Assembly (NCBI GenBank): GCA_010909165.1
Contig: MU008166.1
Span: 434,001 to 498,000, forward strand
Source: Anthoceros angustus
Taxonomy: Eukaryota; Streptophyta; Anthocerotopsida; Anthocerotales; Anthocerotaceae
Reading direction: 5' to 3'
DNA length: 64,000 bases
This document shows, piece after piece, positions 42,001-53,306 of the stretch. A program made the position numbers and the translations under genes. Positions within the stretch are counted from its first letter, which is position 1. Every line of letters begins with the position of its first letter. The notes below the pieces were generated by a model. The model had not been told where the DNA came from, made no database searches, and was given only the letters and a program-made list of their open reading frames with translations.

Positions 42001-44259
42001 GCTCCAGGATCAAGAGGTGGAATGTTGTACAGATCCCGGTCACAAAATGACTCAGACTATGTGGGTGCAATGGCCGATCGATACTTATCAGCTGATCATG
42101 CTTCAGACAGTGAGTACTATGGTCATGATAGGCTTTCCAGGGCTCAGTACAGCAACAGGTCTCCTCCTATACCAGGGGTTGACTATGACAGGGGACAGCA
42201 TTCCGATTTCCAAAGATCAAGGCCCAATTATCGTGCTCCATACAGAAGTCCAGACAGGGCAGCATACTATGAAAGGGAGAGATTCCACAGACCGCACCAC
42301 AGCATAAGTGGTGGCTTCTCTGACGAGCATGCCTGGAGAGCATATGAAGCGGAAAACCGATATTATGAGCAAGAAATTAGGAGCAGATATTATGACGCTG
42401 TTGACCCTCTTTACAGGGAGGTGGAACTGGAATCTGAAAGAGAACGGCGGAGGCAAGGTTATGCAGTTAGAGAGCCTCTCAGTAGAGAGCCATATTACAG
42501 AACTCCACCAGATTTAGGTGCTTTCGACGCTTATGACAGAGAAGGCCTGGGTAGAGGATTGGAGAGATGGGCCTCTCCTACGTATTCGCCTGCTGAGTTT
42601 GTTAGCCCACAGCGGACTCCACCAAAATTTAATGCTCAGCCTTATCTGGGTGATAATCTTCCAGGGAGAGAACCCGTCGGTAGCTTGCAGGGAAGGTATC
42701 TATCTCAGTCATATGATGCAGGTCTTTTGCCAAGAGATCTCCGAAGACACAGAGAAGAGTCTCTGATGAGGACAAGCCAGGCAGAAGGCACCAATGGTAG
42801 ATGGCCCGCTCCAGTTCCCAATGCAGCACTTCCAAATGGGATGCGGTCAAGAGCACCTGGTCCACAGGCAGAGTTATCCCTTAGTCAACCTGAGGTTGAT
42901 ATTAGGACTTCTCCAACGCAGATCCGTAATGCTCAGGTGCCTGCCTCTGCCTCACACTACCAGGACGTTCGCGAGCACCATGACAAGGAGTCGGTCCCTG
43001 CAAGGGGGTTGCCTGACACTAGGAGGGTACGTGATACTGCAAACAGCACGGGCTTAAGTTCTGATCAGTCGCAGACCTACCTGGCACTGCCAAGTTATGC
43101 AGGGGAGGGGGAAGAGAGTGTTGGTCCACAGAGAGGGGCCGTTGGTCCTGGAGAGGAAGGTCGCCAGCTCCACACTTCGACAAGTGTACGACCAAATACG
43201 GCCGCAGACTTCAGCCAGCGTCAACAGCAGTCAGAACCTGCAGCAGGGGTGAAGGGATCACTAGCAACACGGGCTGCCAAAGATGAGGAGCCAAAGCCCA
43301 TCTTAGCTTTACCTAGCTATGCCGGTGAGGGTGATGGTGGAGACGTAGCTGTGCCACATGAAGGGCCATATGATGGTCCAATTAGGACACACAACGGTTC
43401 TACAGACATGCAAGGACAGTCTCAAGACATTTTGAGGAGCCAACGTGTAGGAGAAATGTCCTATCCCTCAGAAGCTCCTAGGGATAGCCAAAGTCATCCC
43501 TCCGTCGATAGAGGAGTCCAGTTTTCAGCACATGGTGGTAGAGAGCCATCATATCATCCTGAAGCCCCAAACCAGCCGCAGTCGTACCTGGCCTTGCCGA
43601 GCTATGCTGGAGAAGGTGCAAATGTTCTGGAAAGAGAGGCAATGCGGGGCAGAGTCGCTAACTATGATGGGAGCTCTTTATCCCAAGTGCCTCTTTTGTC
43701 AGATCCGCATGTCTCCCACCGCTACTCAGCGGTAAGGCAGCCCCAACAGCAGTATCATGGTGTTACAGAGTCATCTTATGGTCCTCAAGGAGTCAGAAAC
43801 ATGTCTACCCGACATCATGGTATTCCTGCAGGTCGTGTTGGGGGGGGAGCTGGTCTCTCCAGCAAGCCGAATTTGTACCCCAAGGAATCCGATCAGACAG
43901 TTCCTGTGAAGCAGCCCTCAGGGGGTGATATAAATCAGATTTTGAGGGCCCTTCAACTTGCCAAGACCAAAATTCAGGCTTCGGGCGAGAAGCAATCACC
44001 TGTGCAACCCAAGGTGCCCCAGCGCAGAAGTCAAGCTACAAGTTCTGGGGTTCCCCGGTCAAGAAATGACCACTTGAACGTGGGTCAGTCTCATGTGGTC
44101 AAGGATGAGCCTCGTGCTAGGCAGGAACCTGTAAGAGCTGACAGGGTGAGACACCATTCATCTGATGGTAGGGCCCCTGTTGTACGGGTTCCTCGAAGCT
44201 CGTCAGCAAGTCCCTCAGGTATGGACAGCTTCACAAGGCCAGCCTACTTCCAGGACTGA
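39020..44259 (+). CDS. Large plant coiled-coil plus disordered protein of unknown function
   Basis: The first exon starts at 39020 (MALKSSEQGVHDAAQL; an in-frame Met at 39005 is also possible) and ends near 39182. The second begins near 39285 (RHSLGEDPAAMTIEFLRARL). A coiled coil follows (AKQRAHLLAKR, then VAELEHKLEFESGQRKKLD), then a Ser/Glu-rich linker. Next are VVEERLKGMWDRLGEEMGTL, EEYMDRRELLGWMGDVVNIL and FEKLIAEYEAEEKAQRLWEK. A final exon from about 41110 is long and disordered. It has a Tyr/Arg/Asp-rich segment (about 42000-42500), three copies of LALPSYAGEG (43082, 43306 and 43586), and a conserved-looking C-terminal helix (INQILRALQLAKTKIQ). The N-terminal half resembles uncharacterised conserved plant proteins; I know no function. 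The exon borders between 40100 and 41110 are approximate. Confidence 0.75.
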
Positions 44260-45033
44260 GTGAGTGCAATGCAGATCGAGGGATTTATCGGCTTATGGGT
44301 AGAAAAGTGTAATGTGGGCAAGATCGTGCCGTTTTTCCACCATTGACAGCATATAGGAACGTCTGTGGCTTGGTTCTTAACGCAGGAGAGGTTTTCATAA
44401 GAATTCTTCTTCTCGTTCATCACTGATTATCCTTGTGAAATTTGGCAGAACGCATTTCTTCGAGATCTTCTCTACTATCCAAACCCTTGTCCAAACGAAA
44501 GAGTTGACGATACAGTAAGTCCGTCCAGGAGCTATGTGCTGTGCTTGTGGAGCTTTTTCAAACATGCAAATTCCTTTCACTCAAAATAGGGTGTTCAATT
44601 TTTAGCAAGCAATAGCAGCTAAAATGTCCGTTGGTCTTGACAACCAAGAAATGCAGACTAATTGCTATTTCTGCTGGTGTATGATACAGTTCCATTTGAA
44701 CAGTTTCTCGTGGACAACGGCCAGAAGAACTCCAGCCATGCAGGACACAGTGGTTATGAGACCAGATCTCAGAACCTTGGGCATTCACTCGTTATGCTTG
44801 GCTGGTATATGGAGTCAGGAGTTCGACCGTGTGAATCTCCGTGAAGATACGGTGGACCTACTCTACCTGACCTAGGCTGGATGGGAACAGCCTCCGTATT
44901 ATCACTATCAGAGTTGGGTTTAACTCAAGTGTATAGTGCTTCAGCCATGATGGTTTGTGCAAGTGAGGCCTCCAATTCTCATCCGCCCTCACCGCTAGGC
45001 TGTCTGGCATGCGGTTCTGAGTGGGTATTTTTT
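44260..45033. other. Convergent intergenic region
   Basis: 3' sides of the 39-44 kb gene (+) and the EF-hand gene (-). Only short unsupported frames. Confidence 0.45.
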
Positions 45034-45970
45034 TCATCCAGTCAAATCCATGCCGGTGTCTCTCATCAGAGTGGAGAACTCTGTGTAATTCAATGCACCA
45101 TCCTTATCAAAGTCAAATCGCTCAAGGATACTTGACACGAGCTGCATCCAGAAAGGCAAGGTTGTTTCTTAGCATCTGAAATGATACGCTGACTGCATTG
45201 AGATCCTGTCAGACATAGGCAACCCTGTATGTAACCGTGCTCCCCACTTTCCTTTCGTCCGTGATTACATCACCAATCTACTCTCTGAAAACTTTCTGCT
45301 TGTCTAGTGCTGGGTCTGCCGTTGAATCCCCAACTGGTGAGGTCACTTACCCCTTCAAGCTGAGCTCGTGGAATTGGGTGAAGACTAGGGGAAGCGATCT
45401 GCATAGCAGCCTCTAGCTCTCCCCTAGATAACACTCCATCCGCATTATGGTCGTAGAAATCAAACAACACTGCATCCATCATTAAAGGGTGTGTCAGCCA
45501 CGAGGTGCTGATATGAAGTCGAGAGTGAATCCTATTAGACGCAGGTCTCTGGTACGCCCTGCACAGAACTATTCAGCTGAAATTCTGCGAAAGTCGTACC
45601 TCGAAGTAGAGAGCCCGGTGTGCCAGTGTCCCTGTAAGCTACCAAGGCTTCACAAATCTCAATAAACGTTGCTTTCCCATCGCCATTCGTATCTATGTCC
45701 CTAAAGAGCATATCTGCACAAAAGTTTCCTGCTGTTCCCGCAGACAACATGTACCTTTCAGACAAGGGACTGGATAAAATCGTTCAAACACTTAGTTTTT
45801 CTAATGACCTCTACTTATGCAACTGCAGCCCGTACAGGAGTTGACGAGATGAAAGTCTAGCAAGTAGGATGGGCAAAGCATTTTACATTTTGTGATCCCA
45901 GGAATTTTCTTGAAGCTGTCTCTCGTCAATCCGGGACCTTTTCCCTTGAGCCACAGGTACTTGCAGCTTG
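45034..45970 (-). CDS. EF-hand calcium-binding protein, multi-exon, 5' end uncertain
   Basis: Three EF-hand loops lie in successive exons on the minus strand: FRDIDTNGDGKATFIEICEAL (about 45720-45660; loop residues D-D-N-D-K with E at position 12), FDFYDHNADGVLSRGELEAA (about 45470-45405), and FDFDKDGALNYTEFSTLM (about 45120-45065), ending MDLTG with a stop at 45034. The loops hold the Asp/Asn/Glu ligands needed for Ca2+. Introns between them have GT-AG-like ends (for example GTAAGT at 45350). Upstream coding near 45880-45990 (KGPGLTRDSFKKIPGITK) may belong to the same gene. The family (calmodulin-like, CBL-like or other) cannot be settled because the N-terminus is not resolved. Confidence 0.7.
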
Positions 45971-47408
45971 CGTCTAACATCTCCCATGGAAACACTGAAG
46001 GCGGAAACAGGCGCTATTACTGTACGTTCTCGCATACATGAAGTAGCCAGATCTAGCCAGGCTAAGTGGAGGTCTATGCAAACGAGGTATGAACTCCCCT
46101 GTTTGATTGATCTGCAACTACCGAAATTGGCGAGATATTGCAACCCTGAGGCTCGTTTAGTAAGGGAACTTACAACATGCTGGCCTCCAACTTCCTGTGA
46201 GACAAACTTGTTGATTCCCCATAGACAGGCTATCTCCACATAATTTCCTCAGGCCGCGCACAAACTGACTTGCAGTCGGGTCACGGGAGCACCAAAATCC
46301 ACTGTTGTGTCTTCTCATCAACTCAACCAGCTCCGCATGTTCACAAGCCAGCCCTTACCAATGTCGCCATGCTTCTTTGCTCACCTGCCCTACAGCCTTC
46401 ACCTCTCATGTACCCGTGCTGGTGGTATTAGCTAAATCGGCAGGGAAAAATGTTCATCACACCATCCCATCCAGCAGGCCCGCTTGAATCCAGTTCCGTC
46501 GCTGCAGCAGGTAGACATTCTCAATCAGTCATCTCCATGCGCTTGCAGTGTAAGATGCTTTCTCCGTGGCGTGCATAAGGGAGACTATCTGATACCTCAG
46601 GCACTACAATGGCCTACGAAGTCTCAACCCTAGCAACTCCCCAATCATCCGCTGTTCCCTCTCTATTTCCCTTCTTCTTCCGTCCCATGTCTCTGTCTAA
46701 ATGCATGCCTGCTTGTGCAGAACCTCTCGCTAAGTCATGAGATGCATTTTATCCTGCTCTGTCCGGCGCATGCAGGTGCGCGACGTGCATGAGACAGACT
46801 CATCCCCTGGCAAAAAAGGACCCCCTCCCTCTCTACGTGACGTGGAGCATCTGCGATGCCAACTCAAAGAAGGCACATGCCAATCTGTCATAGTCCAAGC
46901 TCTGCACATCCTGCGACCCGCAGCACGTCTCCCGATGCCGAATTCCAAATCGCTCCGCAGACAGATGAGAATCGGTGCACGAGCCTGATGAATGGGCGTT
47001 CCAGCATCGGAGTCAGATGAAACTCCTCTTCTCGTCTGAAACCGTCGATTCCTGTGGCGCAGGGGAAAGTTCAGCCGGAGTAGCCCCTTTCACCTTCGCT
47101 GCAGCGGTTGGGCCGGGGGACGGAGCCCGTGAAACCGCTTACCCGGAGCTGCCGGTGTGAAAGGGGTTTGGGACGGAAGGAAGCCGCCGGGAAGGAGGGC
47201 GTGCCCTCCGCGGCGTGGCAGCAGCTCTGCTCGTCGCTTGCGTCCAGCACAAGCTCACGCTTCACGCACGCCTTGCCACGCCACGCCGTGTCCATGTCGG
47301 GCCACCTCGGCCATTTGGGTCACGGCTTCTGTTGCTTCCCTGCTGCATTTGCGCATTTCTGAGCCTGCGGTCTCGAGCTCTGCGCTATTCTGGTTTTTGG
47401 TATTGCAA
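45971..47408. other. Intergenic region with possible 5' exons of the EF-hand gene and the PTC52-like leader
   Basis: A minus frame at 46239-45883 may include a 5' exon of the EF-hand gene, but I could not connect it. Positions 47100-47408 are GC-rich and open in frame with the next gene, probably leader sequence. Nothing else is recognised. Confidence 0.35.
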
Positions 47409-49175
47409 ATGGCAGGGATTTGTTCCCCTCCGACTTCCAATGTCTCCTGTGGGAGGAATGTCTCCGCGTCTGCAGCGCGGAGCTCCGTTGCAAGGAATGT
47501 GGAGTGTTTGGTTTCCTTTCCTTGCACTGCATCTGCGAATTTGAGACATGGTGCAAGGCTCTGTGTGCGGCGGCAGGGGAGGGAGAGCTCGGGAGCTGGA
47601 TCTGGTGAATTGGCTTCTGGAGGACGGGGGAAGGCGTGGGGGAGAGCTGGGGAGGGAAAATGCGTGAGGGGATTAGGGTTTTCTGCTGGTGCTGTGGCGA
47701 CAGAGGTGGAAGAGGCGGAGGATGTCGGCCAGGAGCAGGGGGAGAGCAGCGGGAGGGCTGTGGGGGAGGAAGAGGAGGACAACCAAGAGGGGGTGCGGGG
47801 TAGTGAGAAGTTCTCGTGGAGGGATCACTGGTACCCGGTGTCGTTGATTGAGGATTTGGATCCTGGAATGCCAACTCCTTTCCAGCTGCTGGGGAGGGAG
47901 ATTGTGCTATGGAAGGACAAGGAGGGAAACTGGAGGGCTTTTGATGACAAGTGTCCCCACAGGCTGGCCCCGCTGTCCGAAGGGAGAATTGATGAGGACG
48001 GGTGGTTACAGTGCTCCTACCATGGATGGTCGTTCAAGTCCGATGGATCCTGTGGACGCATTCCGCAGGCAGCCAGTGAAGGAGTGGAGGCGAAGGCTGT
48101 GTTTGCCAAGAAAGCGTGTGCCGTTAGCTTTCCCACTCTTGTCTCGGACGGGTTGCTGTTTGTGTGGCCTCATGAGAATGGTTGGGAGAAGTCGGCTTCT
48201 GTGTCTCCACCGAAGCTGCCTCCAGCATTCAGTGATCCGAGCTATTCGACTGTCACGATTCAGCGGGATCTGTACTATGGGTACGATACACTGATGGAGA
48301 ATGTATCAGACCCCTCGCACATCGACTTCGCACACCACAAGGTGACTGGCAGGAGAGACAGGGCGAAGCCTCTCCCCTTCAAGGTTACAGATTCAGGGTT
48401 CTGGGGATTTGAGGGCTCGAACTCGGATACGCCGAAGATCACCTCCGGATTCTATCCTCCATGCTATTTCGAGAACAAGGTGGAGCTGCCTGTGAAGCTG
48501 CCAGTTGTTGGAGACCAGACGTGGGTAATATATATCTGCTCATTCAACATCCCCATGGCTCCAGGCAAAACTAGATCCATTGTGTGCAGTGCCCGCAACT
48601 TCTTCCAATTCCTCATGCCTGGCAACAAGTGGTGGCAGCTTGTGCCCCGATGGCATGAACACTGGACATCCAACAAGGTGTACGACGGTGACATGATCGT
48701 GCTCCAGGGGCAGGAGAAGACTTTTCTGGCCTCCTCCAGAACCTCTGGTGAGGATGTGAACAAGCAGTACACGAAACTGACTTTCACTCCCACGCAAGCA
48801 GACAGATTCGTGCTGGCCTTTCGGAAGTGGCTGCGGTCCCATGGAAAGGGCCAACCAGAGTGGTTTCCCGGCACGGAGCTCGCCAAGCCGCCTCCTTCCA
48901 CAGTGCTGTCGAAGCGGCAAATGCTTGACAGATACGAGCAGCACACTTTGGTCTGCTCCTCCTGCAGGAAGGCTCATGAGCAATTCAAGACCGTGGAGAA
49001 GCTGCTTTTAGGGGCCATCGTCCTGTTTGCAGCTACTGCAGGGGTTCCTCCAGAGATGTTTGCAAGGATGCTGCTTGCTGGTGCTTCCGTCCTGAGTGCA
49101 GGGCTCCTGTATGTCCTCAAGGAATCCGAGAAGAACTTTCTATACAAAGAGTATGTCCATGCAAAGATCGACTAG
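47409..49175 (+). CDS. Rieske non-haem iron oxygenase of chloroplast envelope, PTC52/PAO/TIC55 family (PTC52-like)
   Basis: 588 residues from the Met at 47409 (MAGICSPPTSNVSCG), chosen because a plastid transit peptide-like stretch follows; the frame is open further upstream to 47157. Rieske cluster: C182-x-H184 ... C202-x2-H205 (CPHRLAPL, CSYHGW). Mononuclear iron site: N298-x2-D301-x2-H304-x4-H309 (ENVSDPSHIDFAHH). The C-terminal LVCSSC (C516/C519) is the redox-active CxxC seen in PAO, TIC55 and PTC52. Hydrophobic segments (VEKLLLGAIVLFAATAGVPP, MLLAGASVLSAGLLYVL) anchor it in the membrane. Members act in chlorophyll breakdown, phyllobilin hydroxylation or protochlorophyllide-linked import; PTC52 is the closest by overall signature (moderate certainty). 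The gene is intronless here. Confidence 0.9.
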   Translation: MAGICSPPTSNVSCGRNVSASAARSSVARNVECLVSFPCTASANLRHGARLCVRRQGRESSGAGSGELASGGRGKAWGRAGEGKCVRGLGFSAGAVATEVEEAEDVGQEQGESSGRAVGEEEEDNQEGVRGSEKFSWRDHWYPVSLIEDLDPGMPTPFQLLGREIVLWKDKEGNWRAFDDKCPHRLAPLSEGRIDEDGWLQCSYHGWSFKSDGSCGRIPQAASEGVEAKAVFAKKACAVSFPTLVSDGLLFVWPHENGWEKSASVSPPKLPPAFSDPSYSTVTIQRDLYYGYDTLMENVSDPSHIDFAHHKVTGRRDRAKPLPFKVTDSGFWGFEGSNSDTPKITSGFYPPCYFENKVELPVKLPVVGDQTWVIYICSFNIPMAPGKTRSIVCSARNFFQFLMPGNKWWQLVPRWHEHWTSNKVYDGDMIVLQGQEKTFLASSRTSGEDVNKQYTKLTFTPTQADRFVLAFRKWLRSHGKGQPEWFPGTELAKPPPSTVLSKRQMLDRYEQHTLVCSSCRKAHEQFKTVEKLLLGAIVLFAATAGVPPEMFARMLLAGASVLSAGLLYVLKESEKNFLYKEYVHAKID

Positions 49176-49915
49176 AACGCCTCTGCTGTGTACTATAGCC
49201 TGTAGTGTAAATGCTTGTTGTGTTATTTACGTGATTGTTCACAAGGAAGGGAGACTCCTCGGTTACTTGTGGTGGAGCTGGTAGACAAGAAAGATGCCAT
49301 AGCATATGTGCTATGTCGGACAGATATACGAGTGCCCAGGTGTGGGAGTAGGCGAAGGAAATGCAGACGTAGAAGATCATGTATGCACGAGTTTTCCCAA
49401 GTTGATCACTTTTAATCCAAAAGTCTTACGGAATCACAACTACCCAGTTATGTATAGTAGCTAGATACCAAAACATGTAAGTACCATCTTTGGATACTTA
49501 TAATACATAATTTAAAAACATTTATTCTGATTTTACTACCTATATTTTAGTATTTACTTGGCTAGGACTTCAATGCACCACCGGATTGACGTCAGGAATG
49601 CAAAGCTTCTTTCAAGTATTGTAAAGGTCGGATAAGAGGAGTACCCGCCATCCTGACTTGGCACAAGACTTTCAAGTGTCCATGGCTGTAGAGCTAGCAC
49701 AAGCCCGTGTGGGTAGATTCTCAGCAAGCCAATGCCGAGATGAAGGAATCCTTCGGGTTCACGGGTTGGAGCTGCTTGTGCTGGGAGGATGTCAGGTTAA
49801 TTACGGACACGCTCATCTATCCTGTGCTGAAGAAGTGTATGACAGAAAGTGGGTCTGACGCTCGGCTTGTGTTCAAGGTCCTGCTCTCAGAGGTGGGCAC
49901 GAATTAAATACATTT
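49176..49915. other. Intergenic region, AT-rich in part
   Basis: 3' UTR of the PTC52-like gene followed by AT-rich sequence (about 49490-49560). No gene recognised. Confidence 0.4.
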
Positions 49916-51115
49916 TTGGCTAATCAAGTCAATAGCACGTCTGCCTCCCATGGGAAATTGGGGGAAGCAGTGCAGACCTTTTGCCAAGCGAGTGCACCGA
50001 ATGCCTACATGATTGTGGTCTTCCATCATTTTGGCACATGCCCGTCATGGGCAGCCCAGGGAGGCCATCATACCGACAGTTGCGACAAGTCTGAAGGCAG
50101 ACTTCATCTCTGTCAGAAGGAACGCAAGTTTGTCTGCTCAAGGTCAGAAGGGAAGCAAGTTTGCCTGCTCAAAGGGTTACCAGGGACTACCCATTTGTAA
50201 AGGCCTTGTTGACTTCTCCTGACAGCAGATCGACGAGGAAGGTACCTACCTTAGAGCTTTGACATCCCCCTTACCAGCAGTCACAGGATCGATGGATGTT
50301 CGGCGGGGGGAAGTGGGCTGCCATTTTTTTCCCCAATTCCTGTGTCTTTGACTTCCAGGACCAAACAAAGCAACATAAAGATTATGGGTAAAGGCCTTGT
50401 TGACATGTCCCAACAGCAGATGGACGAGAACTATACCTAGCTTGGAGCTTGGACATCCCCCTTTAAGTTACCAGCAGCCACAGGATATGCGGCGGGGGGA
50501 AGTGTGTTGCTAGTGTTTTCCCCCGATTCTTGTCTCTTTGATTTCCAGCACCAGACAAGCAACATGCAGCTATTGGGTAAAGACAAGCAACATGCAGCTG
50601 TTGGGTAAAGGCCTTGTTGACATGTTCTAACAGCAGATGGACGCGAAACGTACCTACCTTGGATGTCCGAACGGCAAATGGCCGAGTAATGTAACTAACT
50701 TGGATGTCCTAACAGCAGATGGACGAGGATTGTAGCTAACGTGGAGCTTTGCCATCCCCCTTAGCAGCAGTCACCGGATGTGCGGCGGGGGGAAGTGTGT
50801 TGCCATTGGTTTCCCCGATTCCTATGTCTTTGACTTCCAGCACCAGACAAGCAGCATGCGCGTGTGACGTCTGAGAAGGAAAAAGGAAGATGTACACTTG
50901 GCAGGCATGCTGAGAAGCTAGCCCTGGCGTTTACTCTCTTGAACAGTCCGAGTGACACACCTCTGGTGGTAACAAAGAATGTGCGGATGTGCACAGACAT
51001 CAACCGGAGATCATGTCAAAGGTTGAAAAGAGAGACACTGTTGTGAGGGATGGGTTGGCAGTGTACATCGATTCACAGCTGGTTGTTGTAGTTGTAAGGG
51101 TGGACCGAGAGAAAC
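49916..51115 (+). pseudogene. Decayed DYW:KP-type PPR gene copy, plus strand
   Basis: About 49985-50070 reads PNAYMIVVFHH, matching PNVFMWFSIISAHAKNGKP of the intact gene, with out-of-frame similarity nearby. About 50865-51115 preserves the C-terminal domain: KEKGRCTLGRHAEKLALAF, LLNSPSDTPLVVTKNVRMCT. The CxxCH zinc site is then broken by a small deletion and frame change, continuing EIMSKVEKRDTVVRDG. DNA matching GCCSCKGRP is at about 51078-51105, but its stop codon is lost. The middle of the gene is replaced by tandem repeats. No functional protein is possible. Confidence 0.75.
50190..50862 (+). repeat. Three tandem copies of an about 190-250 bp unit
   Basis: Each copy starts TAAAGGCCTTGTTGAC and contains CAACAGCAGATGGACGAG, CATCCCCCTTA, GCGGCGGGGGGAAGTG and TTTGANTTCCAGCACCAGAC. 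Copies start near 50195, 50390 and 50605; the last has an inner partial duplication. A diverged fourth copy lies at about 54520-54730. They sit inside PPR remnants, so they may derive from an intron or flank of that gene family. Confidence 0.7.
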
Positions 51116-52395
51116 AAGAAGTACTGGCCATTGCTCAGAAGGTCAGATGTGTGTTTGCTTATTATTATGAGGGCGAGTTACGAGGGAAAACCAGCAGTTC
51201 CTCAACTGGTATACGGACAGCAAACTCTCACCTTTCCAGCTGGATTTGAAAATGCTCCCGTGAGGAGGGGCAAAATTCCCAGCACCGTGTCATGAAGCAA
51301 GACAACAGACTCTTCATCAAGCAACATAGCAGACTGCTCATCAAGCAAGACACCATAGTGTTCAGCATCAGGATGTCACCCGGCTGAAGAATTAGGGTAA
51401 CGTGTGGATCCTGGGCACTGATGAATTGTACTCTCATGAGGTCTTACACATGCTCCACTTGGCTTGGGGCGTGCTGCTTTGTTTAATTTCTCCCGGTAGC
51501 TGAGTCAGTTCAGCTCCAAGTTCCTTCAAACGCTTTTTGTGATCTGCGATCTTGATGTCTTGATGAGCATCATCTTGATTAAGCAGGAGGGGTCTTGCTG
51601 AACCAACATGGTGTAGCTCGCAACCTATGAACAAAGGAAGGGTCAAGGAAAACCTTGTCCTAGCCCAGAAACTCGTCACAATAAAACAAAGCTTCCATTG
51701 GTGCATATCTCTTGTTAACCGCTTCCCTTGTCGTCTTATCGGATGACTTCTCGTATTACAACTCAAGTGTTGCTGGCTCAAACTGCAGGACACAGTGGCC
51801 AGGTTGAAAACTGCAGATTCTGACCGAGTTCCTCCTCTCAGTGTACCACCTGCCAGGTGCCTCGGCTGCCAAGGGGAAACAGAGGCCTCCTGTTGCTAGT
51901 AAGCAAGAGCTAGCCATGGAGATCAGTCACACGAAGAGAGACCAAGCCTGCAATGCATCAGTTCAGCACGTTAGCTACAGGCAATGCGATGGAAAATACT
52001 ACTTAAAACAGGAAGACTCTGATCAACTTAGGTGCCCTGACATCAAAATTGATGAGTTCAATACACATGATGAACACGTTAGAGACAGTGTCCAGTACTA
52101 AAAAACTGAGAAGCTCCTGGCCAGAGGCATAGCGTGAGCTTTGTATTGCCTTTGTTGGGCTCAAGGCCTGGCCTGTTATATAGGGTTACTGTGCACCAAT
52201 GATCTCACTAATCTCGGGCGTGGCTGCTGCTGCTGCTGATGTGGAAATGTGTGGGAGGGAACAAGATTTTTTGAACGTCGCTGCTGCTGCTTTTTTGGAA
52301 CATAGCTAGCGGGGCGCTCGCTGTAGAGACATGTAGTGTAGATCGCTGGGATAGTTGATCTCACATCAACTTACATGTTCCTCAGCTACTTGCTT
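51116..52395. other. Intergenic / degenerate region
   Basis: Contains short direct repeats CATCAAGCAA(G/C)A(C/T)A at about 51290-51350. A minus frame of 119 residues (51434-51793) has a helical end (DHKKRLKELGAELTQLPGEI) but no recognised domain. GCTGCTGCTGCTG microsatellites lie near 52230 and 52280. Confidence 0.4.
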
Positions 52396-53040
52396 TCAGC
52401 TGCCGAACTCGAGCCAAGGATCCAGGCACTGGAAGGCCTTAGTCTCAAAATGCTGGGAGGGATAGGAGGGAAGCCACCTCCCAACCGCAGGCGTTTGACG
52501 CAAATCGACAGCCACGATCTTGTCCAGCTTCAACTTCATGATGCATACCTCCGAGTCCTGCCCCCCGACGACCCTCATGCCCTGGAAAATTTTGAACAGA
52601 GCTAGCTCGCACGCTTTAGAATCCCTACTTCTGATGAAGCATGGCTCCTCGCATAGCTCCTCGGAGCTTGAAGAATTTCAAGATGTAGATTTGCAAGTTG
52701 GGAGGCGGAGCCATAGCCAACAAGCTCCGGCTGGCCAGCTCCACATCGTAGGCCAACACCAACACATTGGAGTGGTTATGGCTTCCAAATGGAGATCTGG
52801 TAGGGCAGTAGAGCACAGAGCCCACAAACACCCCGGGCTGACCAAACCCGTTGTCGAAGAAGGCGTTCGTGGGCACAGCGGATGTTGTCACACTCCAGCT
52901 ACCCAGCGCCGGCAGCGGGTGGTGGCAGCCCAGCCATGGCTGCTCCTGTAGGAGCTGGTACCAGCGGTCCGAGGCCGGGTCGTAGACGCGGTGGACGAGT
53001 TCGAGGTCGGAGGCGCACAAGCCTGATACGCACAGGCTTC
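52396..53040 (-). pseudogene. F-box/kelch-like gene remnant
   Basis: The minus frame from about 53040 reads SLCVSGLCASDLELVHRVYD, PASDRWYQLLQ, PALGSWSVTTSAVPTN, VLYCPTRSP and NVLVLAYDVE, the pattern of plant F-box/kelch C-terminal halves. It stops at 52625. A further in-style stretch (MRVVGGQDSEVCIMKLKLDK) lies at 52578-52396 in another frame. There is a stop just upstream of SLCVSG, and no F-box is found. Either a decayed gene or 3' exons of an unrecognised spliced one. Confidence 0.5.
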
Positions 53041-53138
53041 AACGTCTTCAGGCAGCTCGCTGCTTACAACGTCCTCCGCACCATCGGATCTCTAGGGATG
53101 ATCCTTGTCCTTGGTCATCCTTGCTTCTGTCGCCCCTC

Positions 53139-53306
53139 GCCCTGTCTGTTGTTTCTGACCTCGCCCTGTCTGTTGTTTCTGACCTCGCCCTGTCTGTTGT
53201 TTCTGACCTCGCCCTGTCTGTTGTTTCTGACCTCGCCCTCTCTGTTGTTTCTGACCTCGCCCTGTCTGTTGTTTCTGACCTCGCCCTGTCTGTTGTTTCT
53301 GAGTGG
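53139..53306. repeat. 24-bp tandem repeat, 7 copies
   Basis: The unit CTCGCCCTGTCTGTTGTTTC + TGAC is repeated seven times, with one copy varying (CTCTCTGT). It is open in several frames because 24 is divisible by 3; neither translation looks like a real protein. Confidence 0.9.
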
